Assembly: GCA_004369045.1 (NCBI GenBank)
Contig: ML213504.1
Coordinates: 405,508-469,507, forward strand
Direction: 5' to 3'
Source of the DNA: Heliocybe sulcata
Lineage: Eukaryota; Basidiomycota; Agaricomycetes; Gloeophyllales; Gloeophyllaceae
DNA: 64,000 bases
A program made the position numbers and the translations under genes. This document shows, one piece after another, positions 23,216 through 35,279 of the stretch. Positions within the stretch are counted from its first letter, which is position 1; each line of letters begins with the position of its first letter. The notes beneath the pieces were generated by a model. The model was not told the origin of the DNA, searched no databases, and saw only the letters and a program-made list of their open reading frames with translations.

Positions 23216-24028
23216 TCATGCAGGCCGCAGGGCTCTCAGCCTCTCCGCCAGACGCGCATCTTCCTCCATCACCTTGTCCTTCGAGGCAATCTCGGGGAGG
23301 GCCTGCGCGTCCTGGGATGCCAGGTCGTGCTGCAGTTCGATCTGGGCTTCTTCAGCCGTCTGTTGGATGAGTTGGTCGACCTGATCTTGCGGCGTTGACA
23401 CCGCAGTTGTGGACCCCATGGTGTCCTCCATGTAGGCTGTCTGGACGTCGAGGTCGGCGAATTGAGACTCGAATTTGTCCATGATTAAGGAGATCTACAA
23501 ATGCACTTAGGCAAAAATTACTCATTCGGAAGGACAGAGAACAGCCTACTCTTTCAAGATTCATGGATTCCATAGCCTTGTCCATGCCTCGCACTACGGA
23601 CGTCATGTTGCCTGTTACTTGGCGCATGGTCACAGCAGTTTCGACCCTGCTGGCAACAGCGTCTATGCGGCTCGCAAGTCTGAGAAGGTTGAGCGATTCA
23701 CTCTTCTTGCGAATAGCATTCGACGCGTATATCCGTGCGCCGTCGGTGTTGCCTTGTTGCAGAGCCTGCGATCCGATTGCAATGAGTACGAGCCGCAGAG
23801 CTGTGTCCGGTCTTACCTTCTTCAGACGCAGCTTCTCCTTATTCTCGTCCTTCTGTGCATTCTTGGCTTGACGGTTTAGTGTCTTGGCCGTGAACTTCAG
23901 ACGATCAGCTTGATCCTCAGCTGTTCTGCAGCGAAGGCCATACCTTGAGCTGAAAGAGGGTCTCTGGGATACTGCTGTCAGCGAAAGCTAAAGCAATGGC
24001 AGACATGCTCACTTTCGAGATTGCTCAT
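23216..24028 (-). CDS. DID2: ESCRT-III protein Did2/CHMP1
   Basis: Five minus-strand exons: 24013-24028 (16 nt), 23944-23963 (20 nt), 23817-23894, 23550-23765, 23216-23494; 202 residues, the normal length. Did2/CHMP1 recruits the Vps4 ATPase and Ist1 to ESCRT-III polymers at endosomes. The product begins [20 protein letters not shown], a classic CHMP1 start recovered only by joining the first three exons. It continues with [18 protein letters not shown] and [16 protein letters not shown]. It ends with the MIT-interacting motif [12 protein letters not shown]. The first two exons are microexons. It faces SVP26 head to head with about 190 nt between start codons. Confidence 0.94.
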
Positions 24029-24220
24029 AGGGATCAGACAGGCTGTAACAGAGGACTGAAGGAGGTTTGTAGTGGCGAGTGTTAGGTACGATCGCGGCGG
24101 TGGCGTCCCAAACTACGACATACTCTACGGTTCTCAGGGTCTCAGTCACGTGTCGACCGCGTCTAATTACCTCGCCACGTCCTTCCAAGTGCCTATCCAA
24201 AAGCTTCACACTCATCCTGC
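24029..24220. promoter_or_regulatory. Shared upstream region of DID2 and SVP26
   Basis: The 192 bases between the two divergent start codons must hold both promoters and both 5' leaders. A CACGTG-type E-box (within TCACGTGTC) lies near 24148. No clear TATA box is seen. Confidence 0.5.
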
Positions 24221-25350
24221 ATGCCATTCTTACATCTTCTTAGGTGTGTATGGTTAATGGACAATTCATTACATGTGCTGATTACTTTCAGCTACGTGGC
24301 TGCTCTAGCTGCTTTTGTTTTCGTCGTCCTTTCCCTAGGTACGCCCAGGCAGCTATCCTAGACATCGCCAGGCATCTAATCTCATGCCTAGCTAGCGGGC
24401 TACTATGGATCTCAGAGGTCATAGAAGAACATTCGAGGACATCCAAAGCGATAGGCCAAAGGGGTATTTATGTGAGTGAGCTGTGAATTTGCCGAAAGTA
24501 TGCTCGTTACGAGTGTCATTTCAGGTGATCATTGCATTGCACGTCTTGCTCTACTTCACCGACTCCTTGCCTCTGCTGCAGACACTTTTCTCTGTTGCGT
24601 GTCACATTGTGTACCTTCAGAACTTTTCGGCAACCTGGCCGTTCATCTCGCTGGTGTCGCCATCGTTCATTGCTTCTTGCGTGCTTGTAGTGGTCGACCA
24701 TTTCCTCTGGTTCTTCTACTTTGCTCGGGTCACCAATGAGGCGCGACAAAGGGCTCATCGTTCATATCGATATCCTGGATCGAACCCTCCGTTGCAAGCG
24801 CCTGGCTTCGCAGATATCGCGACATTCTTTGGCATCTGTGTTTGGCTGGCTCCGCTCTTCCTATTTCTGAGCTTAAGCGCAAATGATAATGCTTTGCCAA
24901 CGATTACTGGTGGGCCTCTCGACATGTAATGGTTTGGTATATTGACTCCTTCTTCTAGGAGACCCTGGTACACCAACCAGTCCATCGAAACCTATCATGA
25001 CTCGCCCTCGATCCTCCCTCTTCAAATCACTTCTCGAAATCCTGCCTGTTGACTCGTTTCCTAGCCTCCGACCGAGACCACGCAGACGGGAGACCGAGGG
25101 TATCATTGCGCCACGGTCCCCCAGTATGGTTCCGGTATCGCCAGGCCTGGGGTCGTCTTTCAACAACTCGCCATTGCTATCCCCGGGGTTATCCGGCGAA
25201 CCTCCTCGGAGCCCTCGGGCTGACGGCAAGTCTCCAGCGTTTACGCTGAATCCTCCACCTCGAAGGAGTCCTGCGCCTGTGAGATCAGTGACGACGGACG
25301 GCGTAGGCTTGCGAAGAGTAGCCAGCACATATAATGCTAAGGATAAATAG
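24221..25350 (+). CDS. SVP26: Svp26/TEX261-family ER cargo adaptor
   Basis: Exons 24221-24243, 24292-24338, 24392-24471, 24525-24909 and 24959-25350; about 308 residues. Svp26 and TEX261 are multi-pass proteins that load glycosyltransferases into COPII vesicles at the ER. The start MPFLHLLSYVAALAAF, then ASGLLWISEVIEEHSRTSK, matches the family, and four hydrophobic spans are visible, the last near FGICVWLAPLFLFL. The final exon adds a cytosolic serine/proline-rich tail of about 130 residues, which makes this protein roughly 100 residues longer than the usual 200-230. The function of that tail is unknown; it could hold phosphorylation or coat-binding sites. Confidence 0.9.
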
Positions 25351-25685
25351 GTATTATATATTGTCGTGCAGGACTATCTGTATATAGATCAAAAGTGGAT
25401 TGGAAGAGACAGCGCGAACTGCAGGCTGCAGCTCATATACATGAAAGAGCTTGTAAAAAGTCCCACGTGCAGAGACGAAGCGGGTCATTCGTGTCCGACA
25501 GACTCAAGTGGAAACGCCACTTTCCATGACTTGATCAAACAGCTTGCTCTCCTCTGCGCCGCGCCCTTCGGGTTTCTACAAGGGTCTTGAATTTGTTACG
25601 GGTTCTGCGGACTGCGCCTGTGCCTAGGGCACTCTTCATCGACACCTTGGAATTGGTTTGACACTGCAGGCTTGACTTGATCAGA
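25351..25685. other. Intergenic stretch, probable promoter of the phosphatase gene
   Basis: 335 bases between the SVP26 stop and the synaptojanin-type start. The only long open frame crosses it without family similarity. Probably the SVP26 3' end plus the promoter of the next gene. Confidence 0.4.
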
Positions 25686-28600
25686 ATGCATCTGTACGTG
25701 TCTGAGAACCCTCGGACATTATACCTCGTCACGAGCTCGCAAGAGGAGAAAACTGGGCGTCCCCGAAGAGGTCTCGTTTTCCGCGCTGCAGAAGGCAGCA
25801 CGTCGCAGGCTGTCGTAGAATTCCTCCAGAAGGATGACATCGACTTCTCAAATGCCGTCCGGCTCACAAGTCGAACGATCAAGGGATGCTTGGGGCTAAT
25901 ATCCGTTGCACAGGGTGAGGTGTACTGCCCGTCTGCCTGTGGCTTGATTGATAGCTTCGTGGTATGCTAGAGATGTTCCTGGCCCTCATAACCTCTGCTG
26001 GCGAAGTGGGCAACACGAGACCATCAGCCTCGTCTCCGGAGACTGTTGCCAAGATCCATGAAGTGTCCTTCTTCAGTCTCACCTCCTCGGTCTGGGACGA
26101 CCTTGCCGCTGCTTCCGATGCCTTACCGAGCCCTAGCTATACAGACTCTGCAGACGCGATGATGGTGATGCAACAACGCAACGATGCCAACAATCAAGCT
26201 ACCGTTGCTGCTGCTTTCGAACATCCTTGTGCTCCTCTGACGAAAATCCTGTCCTCTGGGACGTTCTACTATGCGCTCGAGCCTTACTGGGATATATCGT
26301 CTCGTCTGTCTCAGCGGCTGTTGAGAGATCCAAGTAATATGAAGGATATCAATACCTTCGACGAGCGATTTGTTTGGAATGAGTATATTGTTCGCAGCTT
26401 GCTTGACTTCCGGGACAGGCTGGATCAAGATGAGAGAGATGACCTCGATAAATGCCAATTTATTGTAAGGACAGTCCAATCTGTCGGGCGATATCGTATT
26501 TATGTTTGCTTAGGTTCTTACTATTCAAGGATATGTCGGTCTCTTCACCCTCGCATTGCCTGCTCCGCCCACGAATGGGTCGCCCACTATTGCCACTGTT
26601 ACGCTGATCTCTCGTCTTGGGTGGAAACGTGCCGGTACCCGGTTCAACACTCGCGGCGTAGATGACGACGGAAACTGTGCGAACTTCGTGGAGGTGCGCG
26701 GGCCGACGGGTTCCGCAATTGTTTATGGTCTAAGTAGCGTGCATTGTAGACGGAAACATTATTCAGCACGGATCAACATTGCTTCAGTTACGTACAGGTC
26801 CGAGGTAGCATCCCGTGTACGTGTCCATATATCCTAGTAATAGATCCGATGTCTCACCTTTCGGGGAATACTGCACACAGTGTTCTGGGAGCAGCAAGGC
26901 CTGCAGACGTTTGGCCACCGCATCCAAATTACTCGCCCGCAGGCGTCGCAGCCAGCGTTCGAACGGCATTTTGCTCAGCTGACCGAGGAATATAGCGCGG
27001 CGCATGCCGTGAACTTGCTCGGTACGAAGGAAAATGAAGCGAACCTGACGGCTGCGTACGCAAGGCACATGCAAATCGCACACGCCGTGTTTGGGTCCGA
27101 TGCAGGTATCACACACTTTGATTTCCACAATGCGGTCCGGACCGGTGGACATGATAGCATCGTCCGTGATCTTAGGTGACCGAAATTAATATATCGACGC
27201 CGTGTCATTTGATTCATCGATACTCTATCTGCAGGCGTCTGGAGAGCATCAGCGACAACATGGATCGATTCGGATTCACCATGTGCGATTCAGCGACAGA
27301 TGAGATTATCACGGAACAGAAGGGCGTCTTCCGGACGAACTGCTTAGACTGGTAGGTCTCGCTGTGCCACAACCCGTATCTGTACCGCGGGGCTGATGAT
27401 GCCCTCATAGCTTGGACCGCACTAATTTCGTCCAAGACATCTTGTCTAGGACGACATTGGAGCAGTTTCTGACGCTGGTCAGGCGCGAATGGACGCGTGC
27501 TGGCTCGCTGTGGTCATACCACAGAGAATTATGGGCTGAAAATGGCGATGCGTTGTCGCGCATATATGCGGGTACCGGGGCATTGAATACCAGCTTCACT
27601 CGCAGCGGGAAGAGAACCCTGGCCGGTTCGTCACAAGTAGCTCGTTACTCATCTCGCCTCATGTTGGCCTCTAGGTATCCTCTCCGATGCTACTAAGAGT
27701 GTCTCTCGCGCGTACATCAATAACTTCCAAGACAAGGACAAGCAAGTCGCGATCGATATGTTCCTGGTGGGTTGAAGGGGCGACAGCGCAGCATATATAA
27801 CTTATCGAAACCAGGGCAATCTCAGTGATCAGCGGCAAGTGACTATTTTCGACCCCGTCCACGACTCGGTACGAGCGATCTTGGAACAAAGGTTTATCGG
27901 CTTTGCCACCGCCACACAAATTAACTGACAGAGTTCGGCAGACTTCCCGAGTACTCTACTACCAAGCAATGCACCATCTTCGTCGGTACATGGAATTTAA
28001 ACGGACGCGTTAGTGTATTTTAGCTCTTCACGGGCGTGCGTGCATCTCATGGTAACAGCCTCCGTCATCGGAATCGCTAATACCGTGGCTATTTCCTCGA
28101 ACTAGTGAGTCACATCGAATCTCCTATATCCAGGCTGACTTACTGTCTGCTGCCAGATGTTCCGGAGTACGTCAGTTCGTATGACCAAACATCTCAGTAT
28201 TGACTCAGAACCAGGCCAGATATATTTGTGCTAGGTTTTCAAGAGATTGTTCCTCTTAACGCGCAGCAAATCTTGCAGACCGACCCTGAGAAAAGGTGGG
28301 CTTATCTGTCCTTCGCGAGATACGAAGATTTTTTCATCGATGTAATTTCGCAGACGGATATGGGAGGCCAAGATTCTCGACGTCCTTGCTAGGCGACCAG
28401 AGAAAAAGGAGGAATATGTCATATTGCGGAGCGAACAGGTGAGTGACATTCTATAGAATATCCATTGAGGTATCTGCGCTAACATTACCGCCAGTTGGTT
28501 GGGACTGCCCTTATTGTTCTCGTCAAAGTCCAGCTGACATCTGTCATCCGTAATGTCGAAGCTACCACCCGGAAGGTAAGAAGCTATATCATAGCATCTC

Positions 28601-29914
28601 CAGTGGAAATTGGACAAGGGCCATTAGACAGGTCTACGAGGCATGTCCGGCAACAAAGGAGCAGTCGGCATACGACTAGACTATCACGATACCAGTTTTT
28701 GTTTCCTCACGGCCCACCTTGCTGCTGGTCACAGCAATACCTTGGAGCGCAATGCAGACTACCGGACAATTGTAAATGGTCTACAGTTTTTGAAGGGGAA
28801 GACGGTCAAAAGCCACGAGTAAGAAAATTCACGTCTTGGGATAGCTCGCAGCTGATCGGCCTGCCCGTAGCAACGCCATATGGCTAGCAGATACCAACTA
28901 TCGAATAGATCTGGATTATGAGACTGTCAGGTCTCTTGCTCTTTCAGATAATCTTGATGCGCTGTTGGCGGCAGATCAGGTATGATACCGTGTCCAACTC
29001 CTTGGATTTCCAGACTGAACCATATTCCCCAGCTCAAACAAGTAATGGACGCAAAAGTCGCCTTCACGGAATTCGAGGAAGGCCCCATCTTGTTCCGACC
29101 AACCTACAAGTACGATGTAGGAACCGATAACTACGACTCAAGTGAGAAGATGCGCATACCGGCATGGACAGGTGAGCGAAAGCGTGACAAGTTTGCCATG
29201 TTGTTGACGGCATTCCAGATCGTATCCTGTACAAGGGCAAACAACTAGACCTTACCGCTTATGCCAGGGCTGAGCTGCGCAGCTCGGATCATAAACCTGG
29301 TAAGTGATGATCCCTCAGCAATAATTTCGTCTGCATTCATATGCTCCGATAGTGTACGCTGTGTTTCGGGCCGAAATACTCATTATCGACTACGCCAAAC
29401 GGGCCGCCCTGTCTCGTATGCTCTTGGACAACGTAACTTGCACTGCTCCGGGCGAAACCCTAGATGAAAAGCTGGCGGCATTGACTTTCCATGTAGATAA
29501 CACGGACCGTAAGCAAAGCTTCTTTTTTGTTCGTCCTTGGTTCATGACCTTGATCCGTCCACCCAGTTCCTCCGCCTAGTTCCGACGAGACGGCGTGGTG
29601 GGACGGCCCTGGTGACTCCCCTTACACTATCTTTTTCTCGACAATTGCTGACTGTTGAAATTACCGCAGATCACCCTAATGGAGTTTTTATAGCGTTCGA
29701 CAACGGCACTTCACCTGCGCGGCAGACCCGAAACCCGTTCGATTCCCCGACGGATTCGCCAATGTCCGCTTCGCCATCCTCATCCGATGATGAACTGTAT
29801 GCTCGGGCACTTGAATTACAGACTCCAATGGCACCGACGATGTCTGGAAGAAAACCGCCTCCCCCTCCCCCACCTCGGAACAAGAAGCCATCTACGCAAG
29901 ACCATGATATATAG
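25686..29914 (+). CDS. Synaptojanin-type phosphoinositide phosphatase
   Basis: Twenty-two exons from 25686 to 29914 give about 1033 residues; exon 12 (28157-28166) is only 10 nt. A Sac1 domain comes first, with the CX5R(T) catalytic motif NCLDCLDRTN near residues 456-465. An inositol-polyphosphate 5-phosphatase domain follows: [10 protein letters not shown] (about 600), [45 protein letters not shown] and SSDHKPVYAVF (about 880-890). Both catalytic centres look intact. The C-terminal tail has an NPF tripeptide (an EH-domain ligand) and a proline run, typical of proteins acting in endocytosis. It corresponds to yeast Inp51/52/53, which turn over PI(4,5)P2 at the plasma membrane and endosomes. 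Which paralogue cannot be decided. Confidence 0.95.
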
Positions 29915-30075
29915 TACGTTAGCGTCAGCACAGCTCTGTAATATGTTGTACAATTACAAAACAAGGGATGCACAGACGACCCAAAGTGCCGCAAAGTGCC
30001 GGGTTGATGTGCTTGGAACGGAAATGAAACGTGCCACGAGCAGACACCAATTCCCGTATAGACAAGGGATCGACG

Positions 30076-31973
30076 CTAGATAAGGCCTTGCTTCTTGAGG
30101 TCTTCGTACGTCTTACGGTTGTAGACGTTGCCTTCATCATCCTCCAGCTCTTCCATAGTCTCCTGTTCGAATATCTCGTGCCGGCCTTCTCGCTTCAATC
30201 GTTCTGCCACTGCGCAACGAGTCAGCTTCTGTCTTAGCAACTTCAACGATGCGCGCGTTAACGTACATGCAAGCGCGTCCTCAATGCGAGTGATCTCGTG
30301 AAAATGCTTCGTGTTTGGGAGCCCTAGTGCCCGCATGCCGAAGGCGTGCCTTGATTCCTGTAGATGACGCATATAAGGTCCGGTATTCGAAGCCCAATTA
30401 TGATTTGGAGCATACCTGGAAATGACGCTCGAAATTCTTCCTGTAGTTCACGAGCTCAGTAACTATACGCTATCCGATGCTCAGAGCCTACCTTCCCATG
30501 TAGACATGATCTGAGCAAATCTCACATCGATACTCGACGCCAAGCCCGTGAAGCTTGTACAGCCAATAGGGGATGGGTTTTCCATCCCACCCCAGCGGTA
30601 ACTTCAGAGGATTGTAGATCCGCTCTTCCTCTTCTTCCTCTTCTCCTTCACCTTTCGCCGCCGGAGGGGGTGCGGGCTTCTTGGATTGCTCCATAAGCTC
30701 CTGTTCCCGCTCCCGAGCAGTAAGGGAGAATCTGCGCTCGACGTTGGATTTCGTATCATTAAGAGTCGATACAAGGGATTGCAACAAGGCGGTCGCAAGA
30801 TGGGTATAGAGAGCAGCAGATCGGTGTTTGGCGCCGTTAGACTTCAGGAGAGCAGACGTTGGAGGGGGCATGGCGTCGGAAGGAGTACCATTGGGATTTT
30901 GTGGTGGCACATCGGAGGTTGCTTGCTTGGCAGTGGCTTTGATGTGTCGTTTGGAAGTTAGGTGTGCGTCGTAGACGGTCTGCTTTGCGTAATGTTTCTG
31001 ACCTAACGTCACGTCATCATCTCGACCCAGCAAAAATTGTACCCAGGCCTACATGCAGCACACCAAATCCCTTCCTCCGACGTGCCGGCCTCCGATTGAA
31101 TTTTGGACTTGGCCTCCTGCCATTCAGATAGCTCTCCTGCATCCCATTTTCGATTGAAATCCTGTTCAGCTTCCGCCTGCGCTGCATCAATATCAACGAG
31201 GGGTTGCGTCCGTTTTGTGAAAGAGAGGAGATACGCATGTAGAGACTTGATATATCTTACATCGACTGTGTCAGACAAAGGGTGATCACGAAGATAATGT
31301 ATAACGCACAGCTCATAGTCTCTAGATAACCTGACTTCCTTCGGCAGTTCGGAGTGAATCGGGTTGTTCTGAGCAGCAATAAGGGCATCCAGATACTGGA
31401 GGTACGCAAGTCGTCTGCCGACGTTCTTGATGTTGTTGTAAGTGCTATGATTGGCATACAAGTCAAGATATTTCCCATATGCCTCCTCTCCCGAGAACAA
31501 CAGGGCGATGGCTATATGCGGCGGCGTCCTGAGATTGAGGTTCCGCACTAGTGACGACAAATGGTCAACTCACGATCTTCCTGCTCTTCATCTTCGTCCT
31601 CTTCTTCGGCCTCCTGTCCCTCCTCTAGGAAAGCCGCGAGCTCCAACTCGAACCCGCCTGCGACGGAGTCAGGGTACTTGGCATAGTGCTCCTGAATTCT
31701 CACCAACCGCGAATAGAACTCTGAGAGATCCTCCTGCTTTGCAGAGGCAGACAGTGACTCTATCTCCACATTTCTCGAATCCTGGTCCTGATAGAGGCCA
31801 TTCAAAGCTGTGACACGAGAGCCAATGCGGTCCAGTATTTGGGATGTTTTGTGTTCCGTCTGCAATCGCTGCTGGTGGCTCGGACTTGGCTTCGATAGCA
31901 GCTGGTACAAGGCGCGTTCATACCGTTCTATCTCTTCGTGTGTTTGCCTCTGAACTTCAATGACTGAATCCAT
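30076..31973 (-). CDS. PRP9: Splicing factor SF3A subunit 3 (SF3a60/Prp9)
   Basis: Six minus-strand exons: 31574-31973, 31053-31511, 30492-31002, 30416-30440 (25 nt), 30267-30357, 30076-30209; about 539 residues. SF3A3 is part of U2 snRNP and helps it bind the branch site. Landmarks: the start [20 protein letters not shown], then [22 protein letters not shown]1-type zinc finger ([20 protein letters not shown]) is formed only after splicing across 31003-31052. A second finger, [20 protein letters not shown], spans the 25-nt exon, and the end is [11 protein letters not shown]. The intron 31512-31573 was chosen to give [12 protein letters not shown]. Head to head with the eIF4A3/FAL1 gene, 156 nt apart; convergent with the phosphatase gene. 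Confidence 0.94.
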
Positions 31974-32129
31974 CACAGCAGGCGTCGAGGACGAGTAAGA
32001 ACACCGCAGCCCGAACTTTAGACGCGTCTGTATGCATTAGAAACTCCGCAGATTAGTCAGCTTTTTCGTTCAGCAATTGCTGCTCGGACTTCGACGCGCT
32101 GCCGGTTCACGCGCTGCTGAATCACTAAA
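31974..32129. promoter_or_regulatory. Shared upstream region of PRP9 and FAL1
   Basis: Only 156 bases separate the two start codons, so both core promoters and leaders are packed here. No TATA box was noted. Co-regulation of the two splicing genes is a reasonable inference but is not shown by the sequence. Confidence 0.55.
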
Positions 32130-33692
32130 ATGTCTGGTATCAACGCTGGCGACGACGTACGTGCTTCAGGATATAATTTTGCGGATATAAATGACATGTT
32201 CCTTTTCCAATGCTAGAAACTCGTATTCGAATCGTCTGAGGCCGTTTCTGTGATCTCGACTTTCGATGACTTGGGATTGAAGGAGGACCTTCTTCGCGGT
32301 ATCTATGCGTACAGTGCGTCTCGAGTGCAGCTTGTATACGCTTTCCTCTAACATGTACTGCATAGACTTTGAAAAGCCCTCGGCTATCCAGCAGCGGGCT
32401 ATCTTGCCCATAATCCAAGGACGGGATGTCATTGCTCAAGCACAGTCAGGAACTGGTAAAACTGCTACATTTTCCATCTCCATCCTCCAGTCCATCGACG
32501 TCACCGTACGAGAGACACAAGCGCTCGTGCTATCACCGACGCGAGAGTTGGCCACTCAAATCCAGTCTGTCGTCCTCGCTCTTGGTGACTACATGAACGT
32601 TCAATGTCATGCCTGCATTGGTGGGACTTCCATAGGTGAAGATATTCGGAAGCTCGAGTATGGCCAGCACATTGTATCGGGTACCCCTGGACGGGTATTC
32701 GACATGATCAGGAGAAGAAGCCTACGTACGCGGAACATCAAGATGCTGGTTCTGGACGAAGCCGATGAACTGCTGAACAAGGGGTTCAAGGACCAAATAT
32801 ATGACGTTTACCGATACCTGCCCCCTGCTACTCAAGTCGTACTGCTGAGCGCTACTCTTCCGTATGATGTGCTGGAGATGACCACCAAATTCATGACGGA
32901 TCCCATTCGAATTCTCGTCAAGCGTGATGAGCTTACGCTTGAGGGCATCAAACAGTTCTTCGTTGCTGTGGAGAAGGAGGACTGGAAATTTGATACTCTC
33001 TGTGATCTCTACGACACCCTCACAATCACTCAGGCTGTTATTTTCTGCAACACCAGGCGAAAGGTGCGTGCCCCATTGTTGGTGCACGAATGCGTTTAAT
33101 CTGTGGCCTAGGTTGATTGGTTGACGGAGAAGATGCGAGCGGCCAACTTCACGGTGTCATCAATGCACGGCGAGATGCCCCAAAAGGAGCGTGATGCTAT
33201 CATGGCTGAGTTCCGTGCAGGGTCCTCGTGCGTAACCCCATTGGTTTTTCGGTATGCCTCAGGCTAACCTCTCGTAGGCGAGTATTGATAACGACCGACG
33301 TCTGGGCCCGTGGTATCGACGTGCAACAGGTATCCTTGGTCATCAACTATGACCTGCCTTCGTAAGCACTTCTTTTTATGCTCTTCTACGAGACGCTAAT
33401 GCGGGTTCTTATTCCCCGTCGTAAGAAATCGAGAGAACTACATCCACCGCATAGGTCGCTCCGGTCGGTTCGGACGCAAGGGCGTTGCGATCAACGTGAG
33501 TAACGTCGAGTCGCCGTGTGCAAATAGCTACTCATTGTTGCTCAGTTCGTTACGGTGGATGACGTAAAGATTCTGCGGGATATCGAGCAATTCTACAGCA
33601 CGCAGATTGTATGTTCGCTCCAATAAGCCGGCTGCTTCTTGCTGACTTCTCTTTAGGATGAAATGCCCGTGAACGCTGCGGAACTCATCTGA
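32130..33692 (+). CDS. FAL1: DEAD-box RNA helicase eIF4A3/Fal1
   Basis: Eight exons: 32130-32156, 32217-32313, 32366-33063, 33112-33227, 33278-33361, 33426-33495, 33546-33608, 33657-33692; about 396 residues. Motifs in order: [37 protein letters not shown] and HRIGRSGR. The start [16 protein letters not shown] and the end [11 protein letters not shown] point to eIF4A3/Fal1 rather than the translation factor eIF4A. In animals and many fungi eIF4A3 is the RNA clamp of the exon junction complex; in budding yeast Fal1 serves small-subunit rRNA processing. Which role dominates here is unknown. All introns are 48-64 nt with GT-AG ends. Confidence 0.95.
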
Positions 33693-35279
33693 TTCTTCCC
33701 CTGGAATCGGGGCATTGTCGGTCGGACAGTCTACTTGATTGTTATGTTATCAGCAAGATGTTTGTCGTTCTGCTGTAGTACAACTTGATGTAATTATAGT
33801 TGCGGTGCCTGCTGTATTATTCTTCTTGGGAGTCTGTCGATCTTCTCCCGGGACGTGCATCGACGGAGTCCTTACTTAACGCTTTGAAACGAGAACCATG
33901 CGACGGGCATATAGAGAGCGGCAAAAACTAAGAGGTAAGGAGGCTCGAATAGGCATCCTTGCAGGTAGGAGATCCGTTGTCTTCCGTTGAAGACCGTTTC
34001 CTATTGCACGGCCGAACAGCTTCTTGAAAAGGGTTCCACGAACTCAATTTGACGGCATATTCTTAGACTATATATTCAACTATATGCGAAACTCGTGGCA
34101 GATAAGACTTCCGAAGCCAGTCGTGACTCGCCAAGCCGTCGCCACAGCACAAAAACTATCCGTGGCAGCTTGTGCGATATGTGCCGCAAGTACGAGCAGA
34201 ATAGAAACGGCCCGGCAAGAGCAAGGATCATGATAACGTATCCTGTCGCCTTTGGCATCGGAGAGGCTGTACGGAGTGTCTTTGAACCGTGAACGATTCG
34301 ATGCGGCCGGCAGCACTTGAACACGAGCAACCTTCCCGCCGACGAGGGGATACCGGAGTATGGCCGCTTGGGTCGTTCGGAAATGATCACCATATCAAAT
34401 TGTATCGGACGTCGAGGCGAGCGCGTTGCTTGAATGTCCCGAGGACAAGCCATAATACCGCCAGACCCGTTCAGGAGACCTCGAGATCAGAGTCCGAGCA
34501 GGCTTAACGGACCTAAGTACTCTACTATCACCGTCGCCGCACTTTATCTCCACCGCAGAATCTGAGCCACGTCGAGCGATAAGTGACATCAGGATAAGAC
34601 AGACAGTCATAGGTGGCCACAGGAACGTGTCGGTTTCTTGATGGAGTGGAAGGAGACGTATACCACAAGGCAGGAAGGAGATGCCCTCAGTCTCGTGAAT
34701 GTGATAGCGACTCTGTGGGCGGCGCAGTCGCTTTGTGGATAACGGGGGATGAGCGGGAGCCGTAATGGCAGGGGCGAACGAGCGGTTACATGCAGGTCTT
34801 CTCAAGTGGGAAGTCGGGGCGCCTCGCGGCGCCGCAATACACCCCCAAGAAGCAGCCGTCCCACGAGCAGCACCACTGGATAAGGCGTTGAGAAAAATGT
34901 TCGGATATCGTTGCACAGGGCGACGTCTTTTGTACTGTTTCCAGCGAGTCGTAAGGTTTTAGGGCAACTGAGTTCGAAAGGTGAGCATAGCGGCGTAACT
35001 CTCTACGCAATCAAGGCAGACGCTTCTCACGGAAGTGTAATCTCGGCGGAGAGCGAACGGCAGATAATCAACAGTGTGTGTCTGCCTCGAGCACGGCTTG
35101 CATGTCCGCACTGTCGCGCGTCCCGCTTGCAACGGCAGTTATTCCCATGTATCCAATATCGAGGCTGACACTGACCCATGATGTAGGTTGGGTGAGTGAC
35201 TGATCGCTGGTCGGCTCTGGTTTTTATATACGGCGTCTGCAGATAAGTCGTCAGCGTCGATTGATGACCCAATATCCAG

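Noticed and set aside
31548-31573. A 26-nt intron in the SF3A3/Prp9 gene
   Set aside because: A GT...AG pair 26 nt apart keeps phase, but a 62-nt intron (31512-31573) also keeps phase and gives [12 protein letters not shown], a better family match with a normal length.
34395-34916. Minus-strand frame of 173 codons in the gene-poor stretch
   Set aside because: Composition is arginine/serine-rich without a recognisable domain, and no splice partners were found.
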